A DNA stretch of 64,000 bases from Rubrobacteraceae bacterium (GTDB taxonomy: Bacteria; Actinomycetota; Rubrobacteria; Rubrobacterales; Rubrobacteraceae), in the NCBI GenBank assembly GCA_030448125.1, contig JAUJNO010000004.1, positions 1 to 64,000 of the forward strand, given 5' to 3'. Under the pieces are notes generated by a model that was not told where the DNA came from, did no database searches, and saw only the letters and a program-made list of their open reading frames with translations. Position 1 is the first letter of the stretch. Every line of letters starts with the position of its first letter. A program made the position numbers and the translations under genes. Shown one piece after another: positions 27,934 to 36,082 of this stretch.

Positions 27934-28491
27934 GCGGAGGTAACGAAGCACCGCTTCACCGTCGAGGAGTACCACAAGATGGGCGAGGCCGGTATCTTCG
28001 GCGAGGATGATCGGGTGGAACTCATAGACGGGGAGGTGGTGGAGATGAACCCGATAGGCCCGCGCCACGCCCGGTGTGTGAGGCGGCTCAACACTTTGCT
28101 GGGACGCCTCGCCGGTAGGCTCGCGGGCGGCCCTTACGAGGTGGACGTGCAGAACCCGGTGGTCCTGGGCGAGTACGGCGAGCCGCAGCCTGACCTGGCC
28201 CTCGTCCGGGAAGTGCCCGCCGTACGCCTGCCCGCTCCGGAGGACGTAGCCCTCATCATCGAGATCTCGGACACGACCCTCTCCTACGACAAGAACGTCA
28301 AGCTGCCACGCTACGCGCGGGCCGGCATCCCGGAGGTCTGGATCGTGGACCTCCAGAACGAGACGGTCGAGGTCTATGCCTCTCCCGAAGGCGGGCGCTA
28401 CGCCGTGGTCCGCAGGTACGGCCGCGGAGACGAGTTGCGTTCGGAGACCGTACCCGGCCTGGCCTTGCCCGTCGAAGAAATCCTCGGGTGA
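27925..28491 (+). CDS. Uma2 family (DUF820) putative endonuclease, copy 1
   Basis: 188 residues; AAGGAGG is 6 nt before the ATG. Family pattern: HRFTVEEYHKMGEAGIFGEDDRVELIDGEVVEMNPIG, then PQPDLALVRE (acidic residue), LIIEISDTTLSYDKNVKLPRYARAGI (the E-x-S variant of the catalytic strand) and PEVWIVDLQNETVEVY. It follows the DISARM methylase in the island and is paralogous to 28849-29415. Uma2 proteins have a restriction-endonuclease-like fold but unproved activity; a link to DISARM is only positional. Its terminal GTGA overlaps the next fragment. Confidence 0.82.
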   Translation: MLPAEVTKHRFTVEEYHKMGEAGIFGEDDRVELIDGEVVEMNPIGPRHARCVRRLNTLLGRLAGRLAGGPYEVDVQNPVVLGEYGEPQPDLALVREVPAVRLPAPEDVALIIEISDTTLSYDKNVKLPRYARAGIPEVWIVDLQNETVEVYASPEGGRYAVVRRYGRGDELRSETVPGLALPVEEILG

Positions 28492-28823
28492 AGCGCCGTC
28501 CAAAGCCATGCCCCGAGGACATCGAGCGGCTGCGGGAGCTGCACGTGGAGATGGACGAGGCCGTGGCCGACGCCTACGGCTGGGGCGACCTCGACCTCGG
28601 GCACGGCTTCCACGAGACCAAGCAGGGCGTGCGCTTCACCATCAGCGAGGAGGCCCGCCGCGAGGTCCTCGACCGCCTGCTCCTCCTCAACCACGAGCGT
28701 TACGCCGAAGAGGTCGAGCAGGGCCTCCACGACAAGAAGAAGCCGAAGGGCAAGGGCAAGAAGCGGGGCGGGAAGAAAGACGACGGCGGCACGCCGCTCA
28801 CTGGTTTTGGGGACGGGGCTTGA
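28488..28823 (+). pseudogene. duplicated C-terminal fragment of DrmMI
   Basis: A GTG at 28488 overlaps the Uma2 stop and opens a 111-codon frame. It encodes EDIERLRELHVEMDEAVADAYGWGDLDLGHGF to the KKRGGKKDDGG tail, which is the C-terminus of the methylase without its catalytic part. It arose with the 340-bp direct repeat. Unlike the left copy, its tail frame is clean. Whether it is translated as an independent small protein is unknown. Confidence 0.7.
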
Positions 28824-28857
28824 GGGCGGAAGAGGAAGGAGGCAGACGATGCTACCG
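28517..28857 (+). repeat. direct repeat, right copy
   Basis: Second copy of the 340-bp segment at 27594-27933, offset by 923 bp. The tandem unit is [methylase tail + Uma2], so one duplication produced both the fragment at 28488 and the second Uma2 gene. Confidence 0.85.
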
Positions 28858-29415
28858 GCGAAAGTGATCAGACATCGCTTTAGCACGGAGGAGTACCACA
28901 AGATGGCCGAGGCCGGCATCCTGCACGAGGACGACCGGGTGGAGCTCATAGGGGGGGAGATAGTAGACATGACGCCAATAGGTGCGCGGCACCTCGCCTG
29001 CGTCGTTGCCCTGACCCACCTACTGGTGGCATCCAGCGCGGGCAGGTACTTCGTCAGCGCCCAGAACCCGATCTCTCTTGGCGGTGGGGACGAGCCCCAA
29101 CCTGACCTGAGCCTCCTCAAGGAGCGCCCGCGTCCCGACGCCGGGGGGCCTCCCGGCCCCGAAGACGTGCTCTTGGTGATAGAGGTTTCGGACACTACTC
29201 TCGCCTACGACCGCGACATAAAGCTGCCCCTGTACGCTCGCGCCGGCATCCCGGAGATGTGGGTGGTGGACCTGCGAAACGGGGTCGTCGAGGTCCACAC
29301 CGAGCCTCGGACCGGCGGCTATGCTAGCGTGCGCCGCTACGACCGTGGGGACGACGAACTGCGCTCCGAGACCGTGCCGGACCTGATCCTACCGGTCGGC
29401 GAGATCCTCGGCTGA
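28849..29415 (+). CDS. Uma2 family (DUF820) putative endonuclease, copy 2
   Basis: 188 residues with the same ribosome site and first codons as copy 1 (MLPAKVIRHRFSTEEYHKMAEAGI). Core motifs EDDRVELIGGEIVDMTPIG, PQPDLSLLKE, LLVIEVSDTTLAYDRDIKLPLYARAGIPEMWVVD are present. The protein is only about 60% like copy 1 although its upstream repeat is almost identical, so upstream DNA has been homogenised or the coding part replaced. It ends 98 bp before the vapB operon. Confidence 0.82.
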   Translation: MLPAKVIRHRFSTEEYHKMAEAGILHEDDRVELIGGEIVDMTPIGARHLACVVALTHLLVASSAGRYFVSAQNPISLGGGDEPQPDLSLLKERPRPDAGGPPGPEDVLLVIEVSDTTLAYDRDIKLPLYARAGIPEMWVVDLRNGVVEVHTEPRTGGYASVRRYDRGDDELRSETVPDLILPVGEILG

Positions 29416-29452
29416 GCCTGGCGGAGTCTTCCGTCTGTTCCTGCTCAACCAT

Positions 29453-29503
29453 GAGCGAAGATCTTCGCTCGTGCGTCAGTATATACTCTCCGTATAGACG
29501 GAG
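29453..29503. promoter_or_regulatory. vapBC promoter with two palindromic operator candidates
   Basis: A perfect 18-bp palindrome GAGCGAAGATCTTCGCTC lies at 29453-29470. A TATACT -10 box is at 29482-29487, and a second inverted repeat CTCCGT-ATAG-ACGGAG lies at 29488-29503, overlapping the ribosome site of vapB. VapB-type antitoxins autoregulate by binding such repeats, so this is the expected control region for vapB and everything translationally coupled behind it (vapC, the RelE-UvrD fusion, drmA, drmB, drmC). The -35 box is not clear. Confidence 0.55.
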
Positions 29504-29512
29504 GAGGACGCT

Positions 29513-29746
29513 ATGGAGACGGCAAAGCTATTCCGTAACGGACAGAGTCAGGCGGTGCGCCTGCCCAAAGACTTTCGCTTCGAGGGCGAGAAGGTGTTCA
29601 TCAAGCGAGTGGGCAACGCTGTGGTGCTGATCCCATACCAGGACTCTTGGGAGACGCTGTTCGAGAGCCTGGATCGGTTCTCGGACGACTTCATGGAGGA
29701 CCGGGAGCAGCCGGCCCACCAGGAGCGAGAGAACCCGTTCGATTGA
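29513..29746 (+). CDS. vapB: VapB-type antitoxin (AbrB/SpoVT domain)
   Basis: 77 residues with GGAGGA 6 nt upstream. METAKLFRNGQSQAVRLPKDFRFEGEKVFI is the swapped-hairpin AbrB fold of VapB antitoxins, followed by a C-terminal toxin-binding tail (WETLFESLDRFSDDFM). It neutralises the VapC ribonuclease encoded next and represses its own promoter. The stop overlaps the TTG start of vapC. Confidence 0.88.
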   Translation: METAKLFRNGQSQAVRLPKDFRFEGEKVFIKRVGNAVVLIPYQDSWETLFESLDRFSDDFMEDREQPAHQERENPFD

Positions 29747-30147
29747 AGGTTCTGCTCGACACGAACATCTGCATCTACCTCATCAAAGAGAAACCACCCG
29801 AGGTACTGCGGAGGTTCGGCGAGCACACCGTCGGCGACATCGGCCTCTCCTCCATAACCGCTGCGGAGCTGCACTTCGGTGCGCAGAAGAGCCAGCGTCC
29901 GGAAGGGAACCTGCGGGCGTTGGAGCAGTTCCTGCTGCCGCTCACCGTCCTCCCGTTCGATCAAGACGCTGCCGCCGCCTACGGCCGCGTCCGGACGTTC
30001 CTGGAGAGGCGCGGCATGCCCATCGGTTCGCTAGACACGCTCATCGCGGCCCACGCGCTCAGCCTGGACCTCACGCTCGTGACTAACAACGTCCGAGAGT
30101 TCGAGCGCGTGCCGGACCTCAAGGTCGAGAACTGGGTGGACGCTTGA
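29743..30147 (+). CDS. vapC: VapC toxin, PIN-domain ribonuclease
   Basis: 134 residues from a TTG that overlaps the vapB stop (TTGA). The PIN signature LLDTNICIYLI provides the first catalytic Asp, SSITAAELHFG the Glu, and SLDTLIAAHALSLDLTLVTNNVREF the later Asp residues. VapC enzymes cut tRNA or rRNA. Its stop again overlaps the TTG of the RelE-UvrD gene, so the antitoxin-toxin pair is translationally coupled to downstream defence genes. Confidence 0.9.
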   Translation: MKVLLDTNICIYLIKEKPPEVLRRFGEHTVGDIGLSSITAAELHFGAQKSQRPEGNLRALEQFLLPLTVLPFDQDAAAAYGRVRTFLERRGMPIGSLDTLIAAHALSLDLTLVTNNVREFERVPDLKVENWVDA

Positions 30148-32237
30148 GCTTCGAGATCATCCACAAGCCCACCTTCACCAACCAGCTTCTGGCGGTACCC
30201 AAGGAGCGGGTCGTGCAGATCCTAGAAAAGGTTGAGAGGCTACGCGAGGATCCCTCCCCGCATGGCACCCTCAAGAAGAAACTTCACGGCTACTCGGGCA
30301 ACGTCTACCGGCTTCGCTCGGGCGATTACCGGGTGCTCTACACCTATGGAGACGGCTGGGTAACGCTCCTCGGGGTGGACGAGCGCAAGGACGTCTACAA
30401 AGGCGACAGGCTGCTGGCCGAGGAGCCGGGGGTGCCTGTCTCACGCATCCCCGACGTCGAGAGCCTCCTGCAACCTGAACCCTCTCACGACAGCCACGAG
30501 TCAGATACCCCAACGCGCGAGAATGAGGATCTCCCGTTCGACATGGACGAAGGTCTCTTGAGGCGCCTCCGCATACCGCGAGAGCACTTCGCGGCGCTGC
30601 TAGAGTGCAAGACACTCGACGACCTGCTCGACGCGGACGTGCCCGACCCCGTCCGCGAACGGGTCTTCGACGCGATCTCTTCGCCAGACTACGAGCGGGT
30701 GCTGGAACAGCCCGATTTTCTGACCGGTGATGTCTCCGACCTGCTCCGATTCAGGGAGGGCGAGCTACTGGGCTTCCTGCTCAAGCTCGACCCGGAGCAG
30801 GAGAAGTACGTGAGCTGGGCCCTCAACGCCTCCGGTCCCACGCTCGTGAAAGGCGGACCCGGAACGGGCAAGAGCACCGTCGCCCTCTACAGGGCGCGCT
30901 CGCTGGTACGCTCGCTGCGCGAGTCGGGCATCGAAAACCCGCGGGTGCTCTTCACTACCTACACGAACGCCCTGGTAGCGTTCTCGGAACAGTTGCTCTG
31001 GCGCCTGCTCGGCCCTGACCGGGACCGCGTCGCGGTCCGCACCGCCGACAGCCTCGTGGTCAGGATCGTGACCTCCGTGGACGGCCAACCGGACATAGCC
31101 GATTCCCGCAGCTTGCAGAACGTACTCAATGAAGCGCTCGACACCGCCGTCTTCGACGGCAAAGGGTTGCAGAAGAGAGCACAGAGGCGCACCGTTGACC
31201 AACTCAGCTCAGAGTACTTGCTGGAGGAGATCGGAAGCGTCATCGAGGCCCGGGAGATAGGCTCCCTCGACGAGTACCTCACAGTACCCCGCGCCGGGCG
31301 GCGGGTGAGCCTTAACGCCACCCAGCGCACCGCCGTCTGGCGCGTCTACGAGTCCTTCCTGCGCACGCTCGATCGTCACAACTTGAGCACGTGGCAACAG
31401 GTGCGGCGGCGCGCGGTGGAGATCGTCCGCTCCGGGGAGTGGAGCGAGCGCTTCGATGGCGTGCTCGTGGACGAGGCGCAAGACCTCGACCCCACGGTGT
31501 TGCGGCTACTCGTCGCGCTCTGTCGCTCTCCGAACCAGCTCTTCGTAACGGCGGATGCCAACCAGTCCATCTACGGGAGCAGCTTCCGCTGGGCCGACGT
31601 GCACGAGGACCTCAAATTCCGGGGCCGAACCGGGATACTCAGGTCTAACCACCGCTCGACGCAGGAGATCGGGGAGGCGGCGCACTCCTACCTGCGCAGC
31701 GCCGCCCTCGACGATCCCGAGGAGGAGCAGACCTACGTCTTGACAGGTCCGAAGCCCGCCATACGCGCCGTCAAAGCACCTTACGACGAATCCACGCTCC
31801 TCGCGCGCTTTCTGACCGGAGCGGCAAAAGAGTTCCGGCTCGGCGTCGGCGCCTGTGCGGTGCTCGTGCCCACCGAGGGGGCCGGCCGCTCGGTGGCCGC
31901 CGGGCTCAGGGAGCTGGGCATGGACGCGGTCTACATGCCCGGGCGGGACCTCAACCTGGGGAGTAGGGACGTCAAGGTAATCACCCTAAAGTCCGCCAAG
32001 GGCCTCGAGTTCCCCGTAGTGGCACTGGCGGGCTTCGTGCGCGGAGCTTTACCGGGCGTGCCGAAAGGCGTCTCCGGAGAGGAGCTAGAGGAAGCGCTCT
32101 TACGCGAGCGGCGCACACTGTACGTAGCCATGACCCGCGCCATGCGGGCCCTGCTGGTTGTCTCGCCGGCGGAGAAGCTGCCCATGCTACTCTCCGGCTT
32201 CAACCCTGAGTACTGGAATACGGGAGACAACAAATGA
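30144..32237 (+). CDS. RelE/ParE-type domain fused to UvrD-family helicase
   Basis: 697 residues from TTG (overlap with vapC). Residues 1-90 are a RelE/ParE toxin-like fold (FEIIHKPTFTNQLLAVPKERV, LHGYSGNVYRLRSGDYRVLYTY). After an acidic linker the helicase starts: Walker A GGPGTGKST near 237, Walker B DEAQDLDP near 443, ADANQSIYGSSFRW near 467, then TLKSAKGLEFPVVALAG near 615 and YVAMTRAMRALLVV near 655, that is superfamily 1 UvrD/Rep. No matching antitoxin is adjacent except vapB. It overlaps drmA by 4 bp. Its role is unknown; a ribonuclease effector tied to an unwinding sensor is a possible reading. Confidence 0.82.
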   Translation: MSFEIIHKPTFTNQLLAVPKERVVQILEKVERLREDPSPHGTLKKKLHGYSGNVYRLRSGDYRVLYTYGDGWVTLLGVDERKDVYKGDRLLAEEPGVPVSRIPDVESLLQPEPSHDSHESDTPTRENEDLPFDMDEGLLRRLRIPREHFAALLECKTLDDLLDADVPDPVRERVFDAISSPDYERVLEQPDFLTGDVSDLLRFREGELLGFLLKLDPEQEKYVSWALNASGPTLVKGGPGTGKSTVALYRARSLVRSLRESGIENPRVLFTTYTNALVAFSEQLLWRLLGPDRDRVAVRTADSLVVRIVTSVDGQPDIADSRSLQNVLNEALDTAVFDGKGLQKRAQRRTVDQLSSEYLLEEIGSVIEAREIGSLDEYLTVPRAGRRVSLNATQRTAVWRVYESFLRTLDRHNLSTWQQVRRRAVEIVRSGEWSERFDGVLVDEAQDLDPTVLRLLVALCRSPNQLFVTADANQSIYGSSFRWADVHEDLKFRGRTGILRSNHRSTQEIGEAAHSYLRSAALDDPEEEQTYVLTGPKPAIRAVKAPYDESTLLARFLTGAAKEFRLGVGACAVLVPTEGAGRSVAAGLRELGMDAVYMPGRDLNLGSRDVKVITLKSAKGLEFPVVALAGFVRGALPGVPKGVSGEELEEALLRERRTLYVAMTRAMRALLVVSPAEKLPMLLSGFNPEYWNTGDNK

Positions 32238-35200
32238 CGGAAATCGTAAAACTTCCCGCTGACCTCAAAGATTTGCAGGATCCGGCGGTGGTCAACCAGG
32301 GCCTGAAAGATGGCGCGATCCAGCTCGACTGGTCCGGGGTACACGAGGCACCGTCCTCCGCCCTGGCGCTGCTGCTAAAGGGTCTCGACCTGAGCAAAGA
32401 CGCCGACACCTTGGGCCTCGAAACCGTCCCCGAAGAGCTTGAAGACGCGCTGCTGGAGGTACTCGACAGCAGTCTCGGCTCAAGGACGCAGGGTGGGACG
32501 CAGAAGCTAGCTGCCGGCGAGGCTCCAGAGATCTGGGAGGCCGAGAGGGAAGAGGTCGAAGAAGAGGCCCCAGACGAAAGCGAAGCCGCCGGGGATGCGG
32601 AGGTGCTGCTGGAGCCTGTCCTCAGCCCGCCCTCTCAGCACGAGATCCGCGACGAGCTGGAGGAAGCGGTGATCGCCGACTTGCTCGGACCCGCAGGCGG
32701 TCCTGAGGAAGAGGTCGCCGAGCGCCGGGTCTCGGAGCGCTACCTTACCGGCATGCTCGCCCCGAGGCGGATGCGCCGCTCGCCTGAGGAGTTCGACGAG
32801 CTGGCCGTCGGCGGCACAGGGCCCTCTGAAGACGGCACCGCAGAGACCGCCGCTCCGCAGACCTCCACCGTGTTCCCTTCCTCGCTCGGGTTGACCTTCT
32901 CCGTCTCGGGCGAGGCCAAAGCCGTGAAGATTACCGCCCGTTGGGGTCGCTACCGCAGGATACCGAGCGTTACGCTAAAAAAGAGGGACGGCAATCCAGC
33001 ACTCGTCTGGAAGCGGGAGCCTGTGGACGGCGTCTCCGGTCCCGTACCGCTGACGGAGGGGGACATCCCGGAGTGGATCGTCACGACCGAGCAGCCGGAG
33101 GTCGTGGTGCGGGGGACCGTGCGGCGGCACGATGGAGAGTGGATCGTCTCGCTCTTCCTGGTCAACGGCCAGAGCGAGCCCAAGATGAAGCGAGACGAGG
33201 CCTGGATCTTCCAACCCGAGCTGGTCGTAGAATCTCCCGACAGCGCTCCGGTTTTCTGCCAGCGTCCCCGGCTCCGCGACCCTGAGCACGTGGATCCCAT
33301 CGCCTACGCCGAGGAGAGCGCGATGGCTATGGTCTACCGTCGCCATGTGGGCTTCGCCGTCGGACACAACGTCTCCGTCCATGCCGTCATAGACCCCAGC
33401 GATCCTCGTCGCGCCGTCAGCCTGACCACAAGCGTCATTCCACGCTACGACGTACCGGTGACCACCCCGCCCACACAAGAGGATATCCCTGCTCTGGCGG
33501 ACCTCGTCCTGGACATGAAGGAGCTTTCTGAGACCCCGACGGCGGATCTACCGGACAAGCTAGCCGCGTTGCCCACTGCTTATGCGGACTGGATACAAGA
33601 GCAGCGGCACAAAGTTGCGGATCCCAAAGAAGACCTTGCAGACCACACGGACGCCGTGCAGAGCGCGCTCAATAAATGCTCTCGCGCCCTGAAGCGCATC
33701 CGAAAAGGGATCTCACTGCTCGCCACCGACGAGAAGGCCGCCGAAGCCTTCCGATTCGCCAACCGTGCCATGTGGCTGCAGCGCACCCGTTCTATCTACT
33801 CCGAACGAACCCGGCGCGGCGAGAAGCCCGAGATGCTCTCCATAGACGTGCCAAGGAACCGTAGCTGGCGCCCGTTCCAGCTCGCCTTCATCCTTCTCAA
33901 CCTGCCGGGCCTCTCGGACCTGCACCACCCGGAACGTAGCGACGACAGCCACGCCGTCGCAGACCTGCTGTGGTTCCCGACCGGCGGTGGCAAGACGGAG
34001 GCGTACCTCGGCCTCTCCGCTTACACTATGGGCCTCAGGCGCCTGCAGGGTAGTATCGCCGGGCGCTTGGGGCAGAGCGGCGTCGCCGTCCTCATGCGCT
34101 ACACGCTCCGTTTGTTAACACTCCAGCAGTTTCAGCGGGCCTCGGCCCTGGTGTGCGCCTGCGAGCACATCCGGCGGGAGGCTATTGAGAAGGGGGACGC
34201 GCGTTGGGGGGCGGAGCCGTTCCGCATTGGCCTCTGGGTCGGCCAGCGCGCCACTCCGAACGCTACCAAAGACAGCGCCGAGGCCGTAAAGGGCGGTCGC
34301 GGAGCATTCGCCGGGATGTCGGGCGGTAGCCCGGCCCAGCTCCTTAACTGTCCGTGGTGCGGCTCTACCATAGACGCGGGCAAGCATATAAAGGTCGAGA
34401 CCTACCCGCAGGGAGCGGGCCGGACGCTCACCTACTGCGGCGATCCCCTGGGGAGGTGTCTCTTCTCGGAGAGGAGGTCGCCGGGGGAGGGGATACCGGT
34501 CGTCGTGGTAGACGAGGAGATCTACCGCAGGCTGCCTTCGCTTCTCATCTCGACGGTGGACAAGTTCGCCCAGATGCCGTGGAACGGTGCCACCCAGATG
34601 CTCTTCGGGCAGGTGGAAAAGCGTTGCGACCGCCACGGGTTTCGCTCGCCCGAGATAGAGGACAGCGACTCACATCCTAAGAGGGGAGCGATCCCGCCGG
34701 CGCGGAGTGTCGAGCAGCGCCCCCTGCGTCCGCCCGACTTGATCGTCCAGGACGAGCTGCACCTTATAAGCGGACCCTTGGGTACCCTCGTTGGCCTCTA
34801 TGAAACGGCGGTAGACCGGCTCTGCTCGTGGGACGTAAACGGTAAGCGAGTGCGCCCCAAGGTTGTTGCCTCCACCGCTACCATCCGCCGGGCCCCGCAT
34901 CAAGTCCACTCCCTCTTCCTGCGCGATGTCGAGATATTCCCTCCTCAGGGCACCGATGTCCGCGACAACTTCTTCTCCGTCCAGCGCGAACCCGGAGAGA
35001 AGTACCCCGGCAGGCGCTACCTCGGAGTATGTGCCCCAGGCAAACGTCTCAAGGCCGCCCTCATCCGCGTCTACGTCGCCCACCTCGCCGCCGCCCAGCA
35101 GCTCTACGAGAAGTACGGCAAGGCCGTTGATCCCTGGATGACGCTCGTCGGATACTTCAACTCCATGCGCGAGCTCGGCGGCATGCGGCGCTTGGTTGAG

Positions 35201-36082
35201 GACGACGTGCGTCTCAGGCTCCAGAGCACCGACGCCCGCGGGCTCGCAAAGAGGGGGACCCCGAGCCTGGAGGAGTTAACCTCCCGCAAGAGTTCCACGG
35301 ACATTCCCAACATCCTGGACAGGTTGGAGACCCCCTTCGACCCGTCGCGCGGCAAGAGCAAAGACAAGCACGTCCCGCTCGACGTACTCCTGGCGACGAA
35401 CATGATCTCCGTCGGCGTAGACGTAAGCCGCCTCGGCCTGATGGTCGTCGCCGGCCAACCCAAGACCACCGCCGAGTACATCCAGGCCACGAGCCGGGTA
35501 GGCCGCAGCGCCCCCGGCCTCGTCTGCACGGTCTTTAACTGGGCCCGGGCCCGCGACCTGTCCCACTACGAACGATTCGAGCACTATCACGCCACCTTCT
35601 ACCAGCACGTCGAAGCCCTCTCCGTTACCCCATTCGCCGCCCGCGCCCTGGATAGGGGCCTCACAGCCCTGCTCGTCTCCCTCGTACGCCTCGCCGACGA
35701 CGATTACAACGAGAACTCCCGGGCGGAGTTCCTCGATCGCAACCACGCTCTCGTGAAGAGCAGCGTCGAGACCATCGTCCGCAGGGCTGAAGAGGTGAGT
35801 GGCAGCAAGAAAACCGGCGAGGAGGTTCGAGAGATGCTCGTACGCCGGCTCGACGAGTGGCGGGCCCGAGCCGACGCCGTGACCGGCGGTGGCAAGCTGG
35901 GCTACAAGGAAAAGAAAGATGGCCTCACCCGCGGTCTCCTGCGGGCGCCTGGTCTCGGCGAGTGGGACAACTTCACCTGTCTCAACTCTCTACGCGACGT
36001 CGAGCCCACCGTGAGTCTTATCCTCAACGATCATGGTCTCGATGATGAGGCGCCCGTCGGGGCGAAGGGAGACGGAGCATGA
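32234..36082 (+). CDS. drmA: DISARM helicase DrmA
   Basis: 1282 residues from ATG in ATGA overlap. The N-terminal third is acidic and poorly conserved. Walker A FPTGGGKTEAYL near residue 583, a Cys cluster (NCPWCGSTIDAG, TYCGDPLGRCLF) near 700-735 that may bind zinc, the DExH motif VQDELHLISGPLG near 840, STATI near 877, and C-terminal helicase motifs ATNMISVGVDVSRLGLM and IQATSRVGRS near 1055-1090. These fit the DrmA core helicase of DISARM. DrmA works with DrmB in a complex that loads on DNA. The gene is intact. Confidence 0.9.
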   Translation: MTEIVKLPADLKDLQDPAVVNQGLKDGAIQLDWSGVHEAPSSALALLLKGLDLSKDADTLGLETVPEELEDALLEVLDSSLGSRTQGGTQKLAAGEAPEIWEAEREEVEEEAPDESEAAGDAEVLLEPVLSPPSQHEIRDELEEAVIADLLGPAGGPEEEVAERRVSERYLTGMLAPRRMRRSPEEFDELAVGGTGPSEDGTAETAAPQTSTVFPSSLGLTFSVSGEAKAVKITARWGRYRRIPSVTLKKRDGNPALVWKREPVDGVSGPVPLTEGDIPEWIVTTEQPEVVVRGTVRRHDGEWIVSLFLVNGQSEPKMKRDEAWIFQPELVVESPDSAPVFCQRPRLRDPEHVDPIAYAEESAMAMVYRRHVGFAVGHNVSVHAVIDPSDPRRAVSLTTSVIPRYDVPVTTPPTQEDIPALADLVLDMKELSETPTADLPDKLAALPTAYADWIQEQRHKVADPKEDLADHTDAVQSALNKCSRALKRIRKGISLLATDEKAAEAFRFANRAMWLQRTRSIYSERTRRGEKPEMLSIDVPRNRSWRPFQLAFILLNLPGLSDLHHPERSDDSHAVADLLWFPTGGGKTEAYLGLSAYTMGLRRLQGSIAGRLGQSGVAVLMRYTLRLLTLQQFQRASALVCACEHIRREAIEKGDARWGAEPFRIGLWVGQRATPNATKDSAEAVKGGRGAFAGMSGGSPAQLLNCPWCGSTIDAGKHIKVETYPQGAGRTLTYCGDPLGRCLFSERRSPGEGIPVVVVDEEIYRRLPSLLISTVDKFAQMPWNGATQMLFGQVEKRCDRHGFRSPEIEDSDSHPKRGAIPPARSVEQRPLRPPDLIVQDELHLISGPLGTLVGLYETAVDRLCSWDVNGKRVRPKVVASTATIRRAPHQVHSLFLRDVEIFPPQGTDVRDNFFSVQREPGEKYPGRRYLGVCAPGKRLKAALIRVYVAHLAAAQQLYEKYGKAVDPWMTLVGYFNSMRELGGMRRLVEDDVRLRLQSTDARGLAKRGTPSLEELTSRKSSTDIPNILDRLETPFDPSRGKSKDKHVPLDVLLATNMISVGVDVSRLGLMVVAGQPKTTAEYIQATSRVGRSAPGLVCTVFNWARARDLSHYERFEHYHATFYQHVEALSVTPFAARALDRGLTALLVSLVRLADDDYNENSRAEFLDRNHALVKSSVETIVRRAEEVSGSKKTGEEVREMLVRRLDEWRARADAVTGGGKLGYKEKKDGLTRGLLRAPGLGEWDNFTCLNSLRDVEPTVSLILNDHGLDDEAPVGAKGDGA

